From Agarophyton chilense (taxonomy: Eukaryota > Rhodophyta > Florideophyceae > Gracilariales > Gracilariaceae): 64,000 bases of DNA. The stretch lies in assembly GCA_030374765.1 (NCBI GenBank), contig JARGXX010000003.1, positions 1,488,001 through 1,552,000 on the forward strand, given 5' to 3'. The position numbers were made by a program, and so were the translations under genes. Of the stretch, positions 34,051 through 44,640 are shown piece by piece. Position 1 is the stretch's first letter. Each line of letters starts with the position of its first letter. Under the pieces are notes generated by a model, which made no database searches, was not told the origin of the DNA, and saw only the letters and a list, made by a program, of their open reading frames with translations.

Positions 34051-36949
34051 CCCCGTTCCCCCTGGGTGAGGATTTTTCATCACCTTTAATTTGGGTGAGT
34101 TTTGGGTGAGGCAAGTCTCCTCTCACCCACTCACGGTGAGCGGGTCCCTCCCGCGGGTGAACCTCACCCACTGAGACCACACCATCACCCAACGGGACTG
34201 TCTCACCCCGGAGCAGTCGTAAATTCAAGTGCTCGTGATAATACCAACTCCATCCTCTCGTTACTTCATAGCCTCATGTCAACGATCCTGTCGACAAGTT
34301 GACACATTTCAGACGTCCCCGATTCGAAACACCGCTCACACCCCCCCAAAATGGTGACGATGTAGCAACAGATAAGCAAGCTGATCTGTATCTCACGAAT
34401 TTTAGCAATCATCCAAATAAAATGACTCTATCTTTTGATCTGGAGACCTTCCTAAAGATACGCTTAAGGACCATATCCCTTTAAATAATGATGAAGAAAC
34501 TGCAACTTTTCAGCCATCACTCACACTGACGTCAAATGATTGCGACGAGGCATTTTCTTGCGAACTAGAGGACTGTGTTCAGCGCAATTTTCTTCACGAT
34601 CTCATCACGGCAAAAGAAAATGAGTATGAACTCTTTACTCTTTCGCAGAATATTGAAAGTACATTTGGAAACGACATCTCAGAAAGTGAACTGGACACAG
34701 CAGAAACTGATTCTCATATATCTGAAGAAGAATTGCGTCAATTGCGTGTCGAAAAAGTGGGTGTGTGCCAAGCACGACAAAGTAGTATGAATTCGACAAA
34801 TGCTTTCGAAGCTAGGCGGACTGCAGTGAAAGATGTCTGGTCTTCGCTTTTCAACGATGGAGTTGGAAACATTATGGACAACAGTATTGATTCTATATAC
34901 TCCAACAGAAGCTGTCAAGACAATTTACAAGGCATAACTGATCGTGAAAACGTTAGGGGGCGCCATAAGGATTGGGAACATTCGTCGACATTTCGACCAT
35001 TTTCTATTGATGTGGATGGAATCAACACGCTGCTCGGTAAACGATATATTACCGAAACGAACCGAATTCTGGAAAACGTTACTCGGGAGATACAACAAAG
35101 AAAGAACTGTTCGGAAATTGTGTCTGCGACAAACTTGAGTAGATTATCTGTGCTTGACGTATTTCTTCCTGGCTTTATCTTGACGAAAATTACTGAAAGC
35201 CTAAACCGGGTTTTACTCTCGAGACAGCAAGAGCCAACTACCACGTTCAAATTTAAAGGAGTATTAATACTGCATGTTCTTGCAGCATCTTACTATTCAA
35301 CTGTTGGCACAACTACTGCAACTCGCAACAAGTATTTCTTTTCCCAGATGGAGATTACAGGTACAAGCTACTCTGAGATCTGGTCGGCTCTGTCTTTCAC
35401 AGTCGGCAGAAGGCAGAGAGTGGAAGACTTTGGTGAAGGATGGTTCAATTTACTACAAAGAGCGAACGCAATGATTACGGAACTCGAAGACGAGTTGGTT
35501 TCAGTGAACCGCATTTTTCTGTATGTGCCTGGAATCACTATTTTCAGTCTTGACGACGACCATCAACAGCTGCGATCCAAAGCTGTGGCTGAGCTCCCAG
35601 CTATGTCTCATAGAAGCAATCCACAAAAGGCTATTGTGGTACTTTGCCTCCGGCGAGGATGATTCGTCCTACTGCGTTGGTTTGCTGGAACTACCTGAAA
35701 GAGGGTGTCGATGAGTTTAGCAGGGCAATGACTAGCCTCTGTTACACAAACAGTGGTGAAAATCCCATCGTCAGCATCATTGGGCGCTTGCTATGCGCCC
35801 AAGTCAACAACGCTGCTGATGTTCACCGTTTGTCAGTAGCAAGGCGTAAAGGACAACTACCGGGTCAGTTCGAGGAGTGCAGAGGAAAGAGGTATAGAGA
35901 ACTCCGAAAGAGTGTCTCTAAATGTGCTTCGTTTGCTGATTTTGCACGCCAACTTGCTAAGGAGTTGGTGGTTGCTGCAGAACAAAGCTCAAAAACAGTA
36001 ACGTGTGCCAGTACTAACAAAATTTCTCAACAGTGTGGCAAAAATTTCGTGAACGTTTACCCACTGTATCGTCGCAATGTCGTCGAAATGTACAATCGTG
36101 AGGACGACATAAAGCGGAGATTACGTCGGAGAGCGTTGCATAGGTGGGTGAAAGGAAAAGACACATATTGTTCTCTGTGCTCCTACAGCCATACAATTAA
36201 GAAGAACGGGAAGGCCTACAGAAGGAAAGGGAGCGCTCGCCAGAAACAGTGGTGTTTCATTTGTAAGCAGGCAATATGTTCCAGTTGTAGGGACACATGG
36301 CATTCAGAAAGTATTCTTACTGGAGCCCAAATATCTGAAGATGAATTGGACAATCTACAACAAACGATTGGAGAAACCAAGACATGAAAAATATGCACTA
36401 TGTACGCGGAGAATAAAACCGATGCAAACCTGTTTGTTTACTTGACTCAAAGATTATAGGAGCCGAAAGAAGGTAGTGATATGGTATTTGATAGTTAAAA
36501 CCATTTGAAGAGACTTGGACGCTTCACGAGAACGCTTCGACATAACAGAGAGGAAGACATGTTGATTGGCGCAATAAAAACAAAGTTAGACGATGCGAAC
36601 AAGTCTCAGTGTTGTTGGAGGAAGAAGAAGTATCAAACAGTGTGAGACAAGTAACTGTGACAAAGGAGCAGCGCAGCACTCGGGAAGTACTAGAAAGGCC
36701 GCTGTAGAAATCTGACATAGCGGGGATGTGGTTGAGACTAGCTTATGCGGCTGTCGTGGGGTGAGGCAGTCTCGTTGGGTGATGGTGTGGTCTCAGTGGG
36801 TGAGGTTTGGGGTGATCTTCACCCTCAGAATAAATGAGGATCACCCGCCGGTGGGACCCGCTCACTATGGGTGGGTGAGGTGCGACTGCCTCACCCAAAA
36901 CTCACCCAAATAAAAGGTGATGAAAAATCCTCACCCAGGGGGAACGTGG
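34051..36949 (+). mobile_element. piggyBac-like DNA transposon with long terminal inverted repeats
   Basis: A 2,899-bp element flanked on both sides by TTAC (34047-34050 and 36950-36953), one base off the TTAA target of piggyBac elements. The terminal inverted repeats are about 170-195 bp (34051-34220 and 36755-36949), start CC(C/A)CGTTCCCCCTGGG, and are packed with GGGTGAG/CTCACCC words; the right copy has about 30 extra bases. A transposase remnant lies between. The near-identity of the repeats points to a recent insertion, although the internal gene is defective, so it probably moved with help from a complete relative. Confidence 0.8.
34733..36387 (+). pseudogene. piggyBac-like transposase with the catalytic middle missing
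   Basis: Two ORFs in different frames, 34733-35662 and 35644-36387. The first has an N-terminal helical region and ends just after IFSLDDDHQQLRSKAV, the opening of the DDE domain. The second resumes at WNYLKEGVDEFSRAMTSL, the block after the last catalytic Asp in piggyBac-type transposases. It ends in a cysteine-rich zinc finger (CSLC ... CFICKQAICSSC). The stretch between these two blocks, which should hold further catalytic Asp residues, is absent, so the gene has an internal deletion near 35640. The piggyBac assignment rests on these motifs and on the TTAC flanks and is from memory of the family. Confidence 0.65.
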
Positions 36950-37128
36950 TTACAACAGTGTCCTTTTCGAAAAAGAAAACCTTATAGGGTCCATTTGCAT
37001 TGGGTCACAGCTTGTAGTGCATCTCAGTTTGAGGGTTCCAGTACTCTTTTTTTATAAATACGTGATCGCTCACCTTGATTAACGGTAGGTTGTTTCAAGT
37101 GCGATTGTCTAAATCACGCTTATACGTC

Positions 37129-37240
37129 TGACGAGTAAGCTCTCCCTCAGTTTACCCGGGACTGAGCCGGGGGGCGGCTTGTCAATGTACAATATCGGCT
37201 ACAGGCATGTGGTACCTGTCGTCCATGTGTGCGGTCTGGC
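37129..37240 (-). repeat. 3' LTR of the second copia element
   Basis: Begins TGACGAGTAAGCTCTCCCTC on the + strand, matching 41772 onwards. Just inside it lies a strong inverted repeat (37247-37265 and 37295-37313). Confidence 0.8.
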
Positions 37241-37246
37241 TGAAGC

Positions 37247-37313
37247 GAGGTCTCTCATCAGCGTGAGAAGGTTGTGCGGTCTGACAGTCCCCAGCACGCT
37301 GATGAGAGGCCTC
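37247..37313. other. Stem-loop next to the copia 3' LTR
   Basis: Two 19-base arms, GAGGTCTCTCATCAGCGTG and the complement of GAGGCCTCTCATCAGCGTG, match at 18 of 19 positions and enclose a loop of about 29 bases. It is at the LTR/internal boundary where the polypurine tract would be expected. Confidence 0.7.
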
Positions 37314-40300
37314 TAGGGGCGGGGAGATGATGTTGAGCTTTGAGCAAAGATTGAGGAATTGGGGCTTCTTCAGCGGCTTGTGAGAAGGTCGGCGAGCATG
37401 GCGGAGCTCGGTACGTGTTGTTTGGAGATGCGTTGTTGTCTCACAAGGTGTTGGAGGTGATGGAAGCGTAGATCTATGTACTTCCGTCGCTTGGTGGGGG
37501 CGCTGTTCATAGCGACTGGAATGGCGGACATATTGTCGACGAGTAGTTTGGTTGGTTGTGGAGGAGCAACACCGAGGTCTGTGAGGATTCGTGACAGCCA
37601 TAGATTCTGTTGAGCTGCAGAGGAAGCGGCTAGATACTCGGCTTCGCAGGTGGAAAGAGCTACGGTTTGCTGTTGGGTTGATTGCCACATTATCGGGCTG
37701 GAAGTGAGGAGATGTATAATGCCGCTGTACGATTTTCGGTCAGGTGAGTTTGCAAACCCAGCGTCCGCGTTGGAAACCGGAGGCTGATATGGAGAACGTT
37801 TGTAGAATATGCCGTGTGTTTCTGTACCTCGTAAGTATTTGAGGAGATATCGGAGCTGGCCCCAGTTTTTCTGTTTGGGAGCGTGCATGGCTGTGGCTAC
37901 CCGGCACACTGCATGGACGATATCGGGGCGCGTGAAGTCTGCTATATACCGGAGTTCTCTGACTGTTTGCTTGAATATTTGGGCGTTCTCGGGGCAAAGT
38001 AAAGTGGATGGTTTGTCGAAATTAGTGTTTGAAGTGTCGACATAGGGTGTAGGTTTCGGGTTGCACTGGTGTAAGTTGTGTTTGTGGAGGTTGTTCCAGA
38101 TTGTGGGGGGTTGTGAAATGTGTAGAGACCCGTCCGGGTATCTCCGAGTGGACCAATCCAGGAACAGTTTGGGTTCGCCGAGGCGTCTGATGTAATATTG
38201 TGTTTGTAACTCGGTGTAGAGGTCGTCGATTGCAGTCCTGGATGGGGATTTCATGAGAAAATCGTCGATTGTGATGGAGATGAAGACGTATCCCGCACTG
38301 GTTCGTTTGAGGAAGAGGCAGGGTTCACTGTGTGTTTGACTGTACCCTTTGGATAAATGAAATTGAGTGAGTCCCTCGAAGTAGATGTGTGATGCAGGGG
38401 GTATGCCGTAAAAGTTCCCGATGAAATCGCCGCCGGAACAGGAGTGTTTGAACGATCCGTCAAAGCGCGGGAGTTTACGGACATATTTGGGGGAGATGTG
38501 GTGGTACTTTTCATGTAAGAACGCAGATGAAATGTCGAACTGTTCCACAACGAGGTTGTGAGTGGCAGCAAGACAAATTATCGTGTGGATAGAGGGGCGT
38601 TCCGTGGTATAAGTGGTTACTTTGTTTGGGTCAAAATGTACGAAATGTTTCATTTTGTCCCCCCGGACTGTGCAGCGAGCACGGTATCGATCGATATGGC
38701 CGGTTTCGGTGCGTTTGTACTGGTATGTTATTTGCAGTGGAATGAGTTCGGTTTGGGGGAGCAATTCCGAATCGGGGGTCCATTCAATTGTTCCAGTGTC
38801 ATCAAGGGTATCTAATTCTGTGTCGTGGGCTACTGCCCAGTGTGTGGCGTCTGGGAATTGGCGGGCATGTGGAAGGGATGTCGGTGGTGGGGTGTTGGGA
38901 TCTACGGTGAGAGAGACCGGTTGTCTGATATGGGCGGCAGCATGAAAGGCGTGGGTTTTGTGATAGATGGGGTCAAGCTGGTGGTAGTATGGTTGAAATA
39001 GATGTCTCGAAGGTTTTGGTAGTTGTTGGTGCGGAGGTTGAGTTCAAGTATGTGGGTCAGTGATATATTGTGCATAAAACGTGCTGGATCTGCACGCGCT
39101 TCGAGTTTCTTCTTGTGTTGCTGGTAATTCGGGATAGTGCCCAGCTGTCCGAAGGCAAACAGTTTCGGTATTTGAGGGGTTTGGTTGTACCAGGATTGGA
39201 ACGGAAATGTGCCGGTGGTGTCGTGGATTGTGATGTTGTACTTATATATGACGTCCTTCATAGCGTGTTCCCATAAGGAATGGTCCAGGTTTGAATGGTG
39301 TAAGACTGCGCGTGTGGCGGTGACAATTGTGCGGTTGATACGTTCGGCCATGGAATTTTCTTGTGGTTGATGCGGGGGTGTTTGAACGATAGTGGATCCC
39401 ATGAGAGTTGTAGAAATTGTTCATTTTGTTGCTTTGGAATTCCTTGGCGTTGTCGGTTCGGTGGATGGTCGGGGTGCGTTGGTGTTGTTTGGTTATGAAG
39501 GACATGGCCATCGGGGTTGTTTGTTGGACTGATGAGCGGTCGGGGATAAAGAAAGCGATGAAAAACCGACTCTTGGCGTCTACATAAGTGACGAAGTGGA
39601 TGTTGCCGTGCCGTGACGGGGGTTTGAATGGTCTACAAGTGTCACTTCTGATATAGGAGCCGACGGGGTATTCGTCCTTCGTAGGTTTGTGAGGGTGGGG
39701 GGTCTGTTTGGCGGGAGGGCATGTGAAGCAGGTGAGCTGAGGGGATGGGTTTTTGAGGGTTTTGGGGAAAATTGGGAGAGTGTTGGCTTTGGCCATGCAT
39801 TGTAGTTTGTTGAGGTTGACGTGGTTCAGTATGAGATGCCATTGGAAGAAGGTGTGGGCGTGCGGACTAAGGGGTGGTGTGGCGCTGGGGGGGGGGGGTG
39901 GATGTGTTGGAGACGTGTGGCGCTTAATGGAAGTGGTTGGGATTTGGAAGAGAGTAATGGGGTTTGTAGGAATAGAAGAGTGGGTGGTGTCGCTTTGGGT
40001 GGTTGCTTTCGTGTGCACGTCTTGGGTTTGTGACTTTCGGGAGGTACTCTGCGAGCGCCGAGGGCGCACTGAGGGCGATCGGAGGCCTGTGAGTGTAGTA
40101 TGTATGCATGTTTACGCCAGGGAGCAGTGGCAATAAGGAACGGTTTGAGGGGGTGGTACAGATTGCCTATATAGCCAGAGTGTGGTGTGAAAAGAACGGC
40201 TCCGAATTTACGAGCTGTGTCGCGGACATAAAAGAGGTTGGAATGCAGCGATTTTGTTGTGACGCAGTTTACGCAGAGTGGGGCATGCTGAGGGGGCAGG

Positions 40301-41771
40301 CGGATCTGTATGGGGCCGGAATGGGAACACGGGGTTGTATGGTTAGCGGCAGTGAGTTTGGAGACTGGTTGTTGTACTGCAGGAAAAGATGGGAGAGGTG
40401 CACATATATGAGTGGAATGTGGGGCGGAGTCAAGGATAAACGTACCTTCTACGTTGTTGTTGATGTGTTACTCGCGAAGTGGTTCCCATTTTTCAACATC
40501 GCCTGGTTGTGCGGCATATGAATAATACAGTGGCGGAAAAGGGGCGAATTGTAGTAAAGAGACATGTGGGTGGGGTGATACAGCGTCGAGTTTGGCGGCA
40601 ACGGCTTTGTTTGCATGGGGTGCGGGTGCTTCGGCCTTGGCGTTTGGTGGAATGCGGTTGAATTTTGGGTGGCGCGTGTCTCGGCATTGTTCATCTGTAT
40701 AGTTGGGAGGGAATCTAATGAATTGTTAATGAAATGGGCAGGGCCTGGCTGGTGCTTGGATTCGACCATTTCTTTGCGGCAGGAATGGTGCGTTTGTTTT
40801 GTAACACCCTCTTCGTGGTACTATGGCTTCAGGATAGTAGGCTTCGCGTCTGGGGAGGATTAGGCCTGTCGCATAAAGTGTAGAGCTTGGAGGGGTTGGG
40901 GTGACCATGCGATACGATTTGAGTCGATTAAAGTTCTGAAGAAAGTCTTTGATAGTGTTACGGTTGATAGTGAGTAGCTGGCGGCCAATTTCTACGGTGT
41001 TTTGGTTTTATCGAAGGCCGTTGATGAAAAATTCAACGGAAGTGGATTCGTCCAAGAAATTTGGGTATTTTGCTGTGATCATTCGTGCACGTAGCGGATA
41101 GTGTTTTTCGACGTAGTCTTAAATAGACATATGGGAAGGGTATTTGTGGTCTTTCTTTGTGTTTGTTCGTAGGTGATCCAAGATTGCTGTTAGCAGATCT
41201 TTGGGAGTCGGGTCCGTTCAGAAATTCAGAAGATTCAATATTCCTGACGGAACGGTGGAGAGAATCAGAGCACGTAAAGTGTGCTTGTCTTGGTTAAACT
41301 GCTTAGTCTGGGCAGGGTCAGCGGGTTGATCGGGGTTGAACGTAAGGTGATCGAGTGCATCCATGGTTGCTGCGCTGGATTCAAGCACCATTTTTCAGAA
41401 GAATGGATTGCTTTCTTTTAACTTAGGTACACGAAATTTGAGTTACATGTTGATTGATTTATTATGCTGTGTGATGTCTGTTGGTTGGGAAGTATCAAAT
41501 TCTGTGAGATGTTTTGATCTGAGGAGATGTTCCAGAAGACGGAGATCGGTAGTCTGATCCTGTCCATGCTTGTAGCGTTGGGTGCAAAGTTTTTGAGGCT
41601 CCGTGGTGGGAAATGGATTGTGGAAAGCGTAGGGGTTAAAGAAGAGAGTACAGGTCGGAGAAAGAAGCAAGTGCGTTGCGTTTGAATGGAAGAATAAGAC
41701 GAGATAGAGGATTGTGATGTGGACGAGAAGGGGGCGGGTTATTCGAGTTGTAGCGTAGGGTCCATAACCTG

Positions 41772-41884
41772 TGACGAGTAAGCTCTCCCTCAGTTTACTC
41801 GGGACTGCGTCGACGGGCTGCTTGTCTATGTACGGTCTCGGCTACAGGCATGTGGCACGTGTCGTCCGTGTGTGCGGTGTGACA
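41772..41884 (-). repeat. 5' LTR of the second copia element
   Basis: Matches the left LTR over its whole length, ends TGACA and is followed immediately by the ATACG target duplication. Confidence 0.82.
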
Positions 41885-41994
41885 ATACGCGGCTTGTGCT
41901 CTAAGCTGCTGGTGCTGTGACGAAGAAGAAGACATTGGGGGTTGAAACGTGTCAGGGGGAACAGCAAAAAGGTTTAAATGTTATGTTTAGATGC

Positions 41995-44109
41995 TCAAGG
42001 CGGCGGCAACAGCAGCAGCGCGGCATGCGGCGGCAGGCGCCATCGCAGCGCAGCATGGGCGCAGCGCGCGCGCAAATGGGCGCCACGCAGCGCGTCGCGC
42101 ATCAGCAGCGTCTCGTGTGCGCGCAGCGTGGCGTGCGGCCACAGCGCGCGTATCTGACGCAGCGGCAGCGCCACCTCCCGCCACGCGCCGCCCAAGTTAA
42201 CCACCCCCAACACCGTCTCGCCGCCCACTCCGTCGCGCGCCACCACCAGCACGTCGTCCGCCGCGCCATCCACGCCGTGCAACGCGCCGCTGTCGCCGAG
42301 TGCGCAGCACTCGCGACGCACGCGATTCAGCGCTTGCGTCACGCGCGCCGTTTCCGACAGCGGCGCCTCTAGCGACGCGCGCGTCGCGCGGGCGCGCTGC
42401 AGCCACTGGGCGCGGAAGAAGGCGGCGGGAGCTACTGGTGGTACCACGCCGACGCGCGCGAGCTGCGCTCGTAGCGGCGCGGCGAGCGCGTGGGCGACCG
42501 ACCAGTCGGCTCGCGCTCCGCGCTCCAGCCCGCCGAATACTAGCGGCGTGCCGGGCGTCAGGTATAGTGTCACCAGCGCGGCGCGAAGGCGCGCCGTTGC
42601 GCGCTCGTCGTCGACGCCCATGCAGTCGGTGAAGCGCGCGCCGGCGCTGCGTCCGTTGTGCAGCACCACTCCGTTGTGCGTTTGGATGTAGTCACCCAGT
42701 CGCCGCCGCATCTCCGCCGGCAGCAGCTTGCCTAGCGGTATGTCGCCGTCGTGCTCAAGCGCGTTGAGCCACGTCATTGTGCCACCGGCGTCTGCCGCCG
42801 CCGCCGATGCCGCCCATGCCGCGTGCCAGAACGGCCCCACTGTGCCGAGGTACGTGCTCTCTCGGAGCGCCATCTGCATCTGCGCCGCCGCCACCAAGTC
42901 CGCCTCGCTTGCGCACCGTACCCCGTTCCACCGCGTCGCCTCCCCGCCGAAGCGCCCCGCCGTGCGGCTGTCGCCCACCACCTCCGCCAGCACCGCCGCC
43001 TTGCCGTTCACGTGCTTCATAAATCCCTTCACCAGCGCCAGCACCCAGTGCGTTTCCTGCGCCCACACCGTCGTCGAGTGCATCCGCTTCGCAACCACTC
43101 CGCTGCACAGCTCGCGTCCCAGCACCTTCATAATCTCCTCAACCACCTCCACGTTCCGCACGTTCACGTCCACCTCGAACGGGTACCTCGACCGGTACAA
43201 CTGGTACGTCTTACCGTTGATTTCCACCCACAGCCCGTGCGTGCGATCCACGTCCGGGAACATTACCACGTGCTCGCTTATCGTCCCGTCCGCGTCGCGG
43301 TATCTGCACACAATCTCACCATCCCTGTCCATCTCCCCGATCTTCTCCCGCCCGTTTCTCTGAACGTAGTAGTTTATGTATCGTTCCTCTCCGCGAAGCG
43401 CGCGTTTAAACCACTCGTGTTCCGTCGAAGTGTGACTGAACACCCCTTCAGTCCCCACCCGAATCCCGTGTGCGTACGCATCGTCCATGAATCGCGAGAA
43501 CGCCGCCTCCCCGCCCAAACTCTCTCGCGTCTCGTACCGCGACACATCAAACCCGCCGTCCGCCATCGGCGACTCGTAGTGCGCCAAAATGCACAGGTTG
43601 TCAAACCCCAGCCGCTTCAGGTACGGTAGCAAAGCTCGCAAACTGTCAAAGTCGCCCTCTTTCTTGCCCTCTTCCACCGCCATGTCCTGTGCGTACACCA
43701 TGTACCACGGCTCCTTGAACCAGTCCTCCGCTACACTGTCCTCCCATTGCAACACGCGCTCTGGCAGCGCGTCTCGCGCACGCACCACCTGTTCAAAGAA
43801 CACCTGTTGAAGCCGCTCCCACTGCTGCCCAACAAGTTTCTCGCACAATCTTCCAACCGCACGCACGTCCTCGACCGTCGTTAGTCCTCGCTGCAGCGCC
43901 CCTAGCGAGTGGCCCGACGGAGCCGCTTTCTCCACGCTGGCTGAGCACTCATCCGCCGACAACCGCCGCAGCTTTTCTTTCAGTGCTGCTATCTCGCGCC
44001 GCTGATGCTCAATCACCGCCATCAAGTCGCCATCACTCGGCTGTGCGCCGTCTTGTTCCACCTCCGCCCCCCTGCTCTGCTCCCGCGCCTTTCCACATGT
44101 CCCGGACAT
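41995..44109 (-). CDS. GH13 (amylosucrase-like) protein without catalytic nucleophile
   Basis: A 704-residue intact ORF from the ATG at 44109. Residues 1-60 form an acidic/charged head with a short coiled coil. After a helical region comes a GH13 (alpha-amylase superfamily) barrel most like amylosucrase and sucrose phosphorylase. Recognisable parts are the strand-3 segment DGGFDVSRYETR, region I read as EGVFSHTSTEHEWF (normally D-V-NHTS-EHEW), EVDVNVRNVEV before region II, AVLAEVVG with the general acid Glu kept, NALEHDGDI for region IV, and LYLTPGTPLVFGG. In region II the R-L/M-D-A box reads RMHS, so the nucleophile Asp is replaced by His. Glycoside hydrolysis or transfer by the usual mechanism is thus unlikely. 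Its role may be carbohydrate binding or regulation of an active GH13 partner, which is inference. It is divergent from MetAP1, with 531 bp between. Confidence 0.85.
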   Translation of the reverse strand: MSGTCGKAREQSRGAEVEQDGAQPSDGDLMAVIEHQRREIAALKEKLRRLSADECSASVEKAAPSGHSLGALQRGLTTVEDVRAVGRLCEKLVGQQWERLQQVFFEQVVRARDALPERVLQWEDSVAEDWFKEPWYMVYAQDMAVEEGKKEGDFDSLRALLPYLKRLGFDNLCILAHYESPMADGGFDVSRYETRESLGGEAAFSRFMDDAYAHGIRVGTEGVFSHTSTEHEWFKRALRGEERYINYYVQRNGREKIGEMDRDGEIVCRYRDADGTISEHVVMFPDVDRTHGLWVEINGKTYQLYRSRYPFEVDVNVRNVEVVEEIMKVLGRELCSGVVAKRMHSTTVWAQETHWVLALVKGFMKHVNGKAAVLAEVVGDSRTAGRFGGEATRWNGVRCASEADLVAAAQMQMALRESTYLGTVGPFWHAAWAASAAAADAGGTMTWLNALEHDGDIPLGKLLPAEMRRRLGDYIQTHNGVVLHNGRSAGARFTDCMGVDDERATARLRAALVTLYLTPGTPLVFGGLERGARADWSVAHALAAPLRAQLARVGVVPPVAPAAFFRAQWLQRARATRASLEAPLSETARVTQALNRVRRECCALGDSGALHGVDGAADDVLVVARDGVGGETVLGVVNLGGAWREVALPLRQIRALWPHATLRAHETLLMRDALRGAHLRARCAHAALRWRLPPHAALLLLPPP

Positions 44110-44640
44110 GGCGCTGATGCTGAGAGTGGCTTTTGTTGCGCGCTGCCAACCTCTCTACCCCGTACTGTATGTTTTGGGATCCCTCGCATGGGAGCCCACG
44201 CGTACCGCGACGTACAAGATGTGCTAGCAGTCTAACGCTGCGTCTCGACGGTTGCATGGCACATACCTACTCCGCACCGTTATGCCCTTGGCGAGCTGCT
44301 CCCTGCGAATGTCGCCACTTTGGTCCAAAACTTCGTCACGCCTGTAAAGTTACTGCACCTAGAGCTACCGAAGGGCCGATTGCTAGCTACAGTAGTCTAC
44401 AGTAGAGAGCAAGCGTAGTTCCGCGCTCCTGTCTCGCTCCCAAATCTTTAAATCCAGTTTCAGATCAGATCCCCCGTTCACGAGTACAGTGATCTCACAG
44501 AGCGAACGGAGCTCTCACCATTGCTGCTCTTACTTTCTCGCATCCGACAGTTCTCTAGAGAACGAGAGGGAGAGGGAGAGAAAGAGAGAAGTTAGTGCTC
44601 ACCCGTTCTGCGTTCGTCTTTTATCGAATTCGGTTTCGCT
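44110..44640. promoter_or_regulatory. Divergent intergenic region between the GH13-like and MetAP1 genes
   Basis: 531 bp without an ORF of interest. It holds a purine tract (GAGAGGGAGAGGGAGAG-type) at about 44562-44592 shortly before the MetAP1 start and a short CTACAGTAG repeat near 44390-44405. It must contain both promoters; no clear TATA box was seen. Confidence 0.5.

Larger units (their letters stand above)
37127..41884 (-). mobile_element. Ty1/copia LTR retrotransposon with very short LTRs
   Basis: A copia-type element in minus orientation. Gag remains are at about 41370-40450, integrase at 40069-38902, and reverse transcriptase plus RNase H in one long open stretch at 38764-37370. Short direct LTRs of about 113 bp occur at 37129-37240 and 41772-41884 and are about 87% identical by eye. 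A perfect 5-bp target duplication ATACG flanks it (37122-37126 and 41885-41889), which proves a single insertion. The element is broken in several places, gag most of all. It sits about 105 bp downstream of the stop codon of the GH13-like gene and points the same way. Confidence 0.88.

Noticed and set aside
42728-43629. Plus-strand ORFs of 211 and 292 codons inside the GH13-like gene
   Set aside because: They are antisense shadows with composition dictated by the minus-strand coding frame; no motif.
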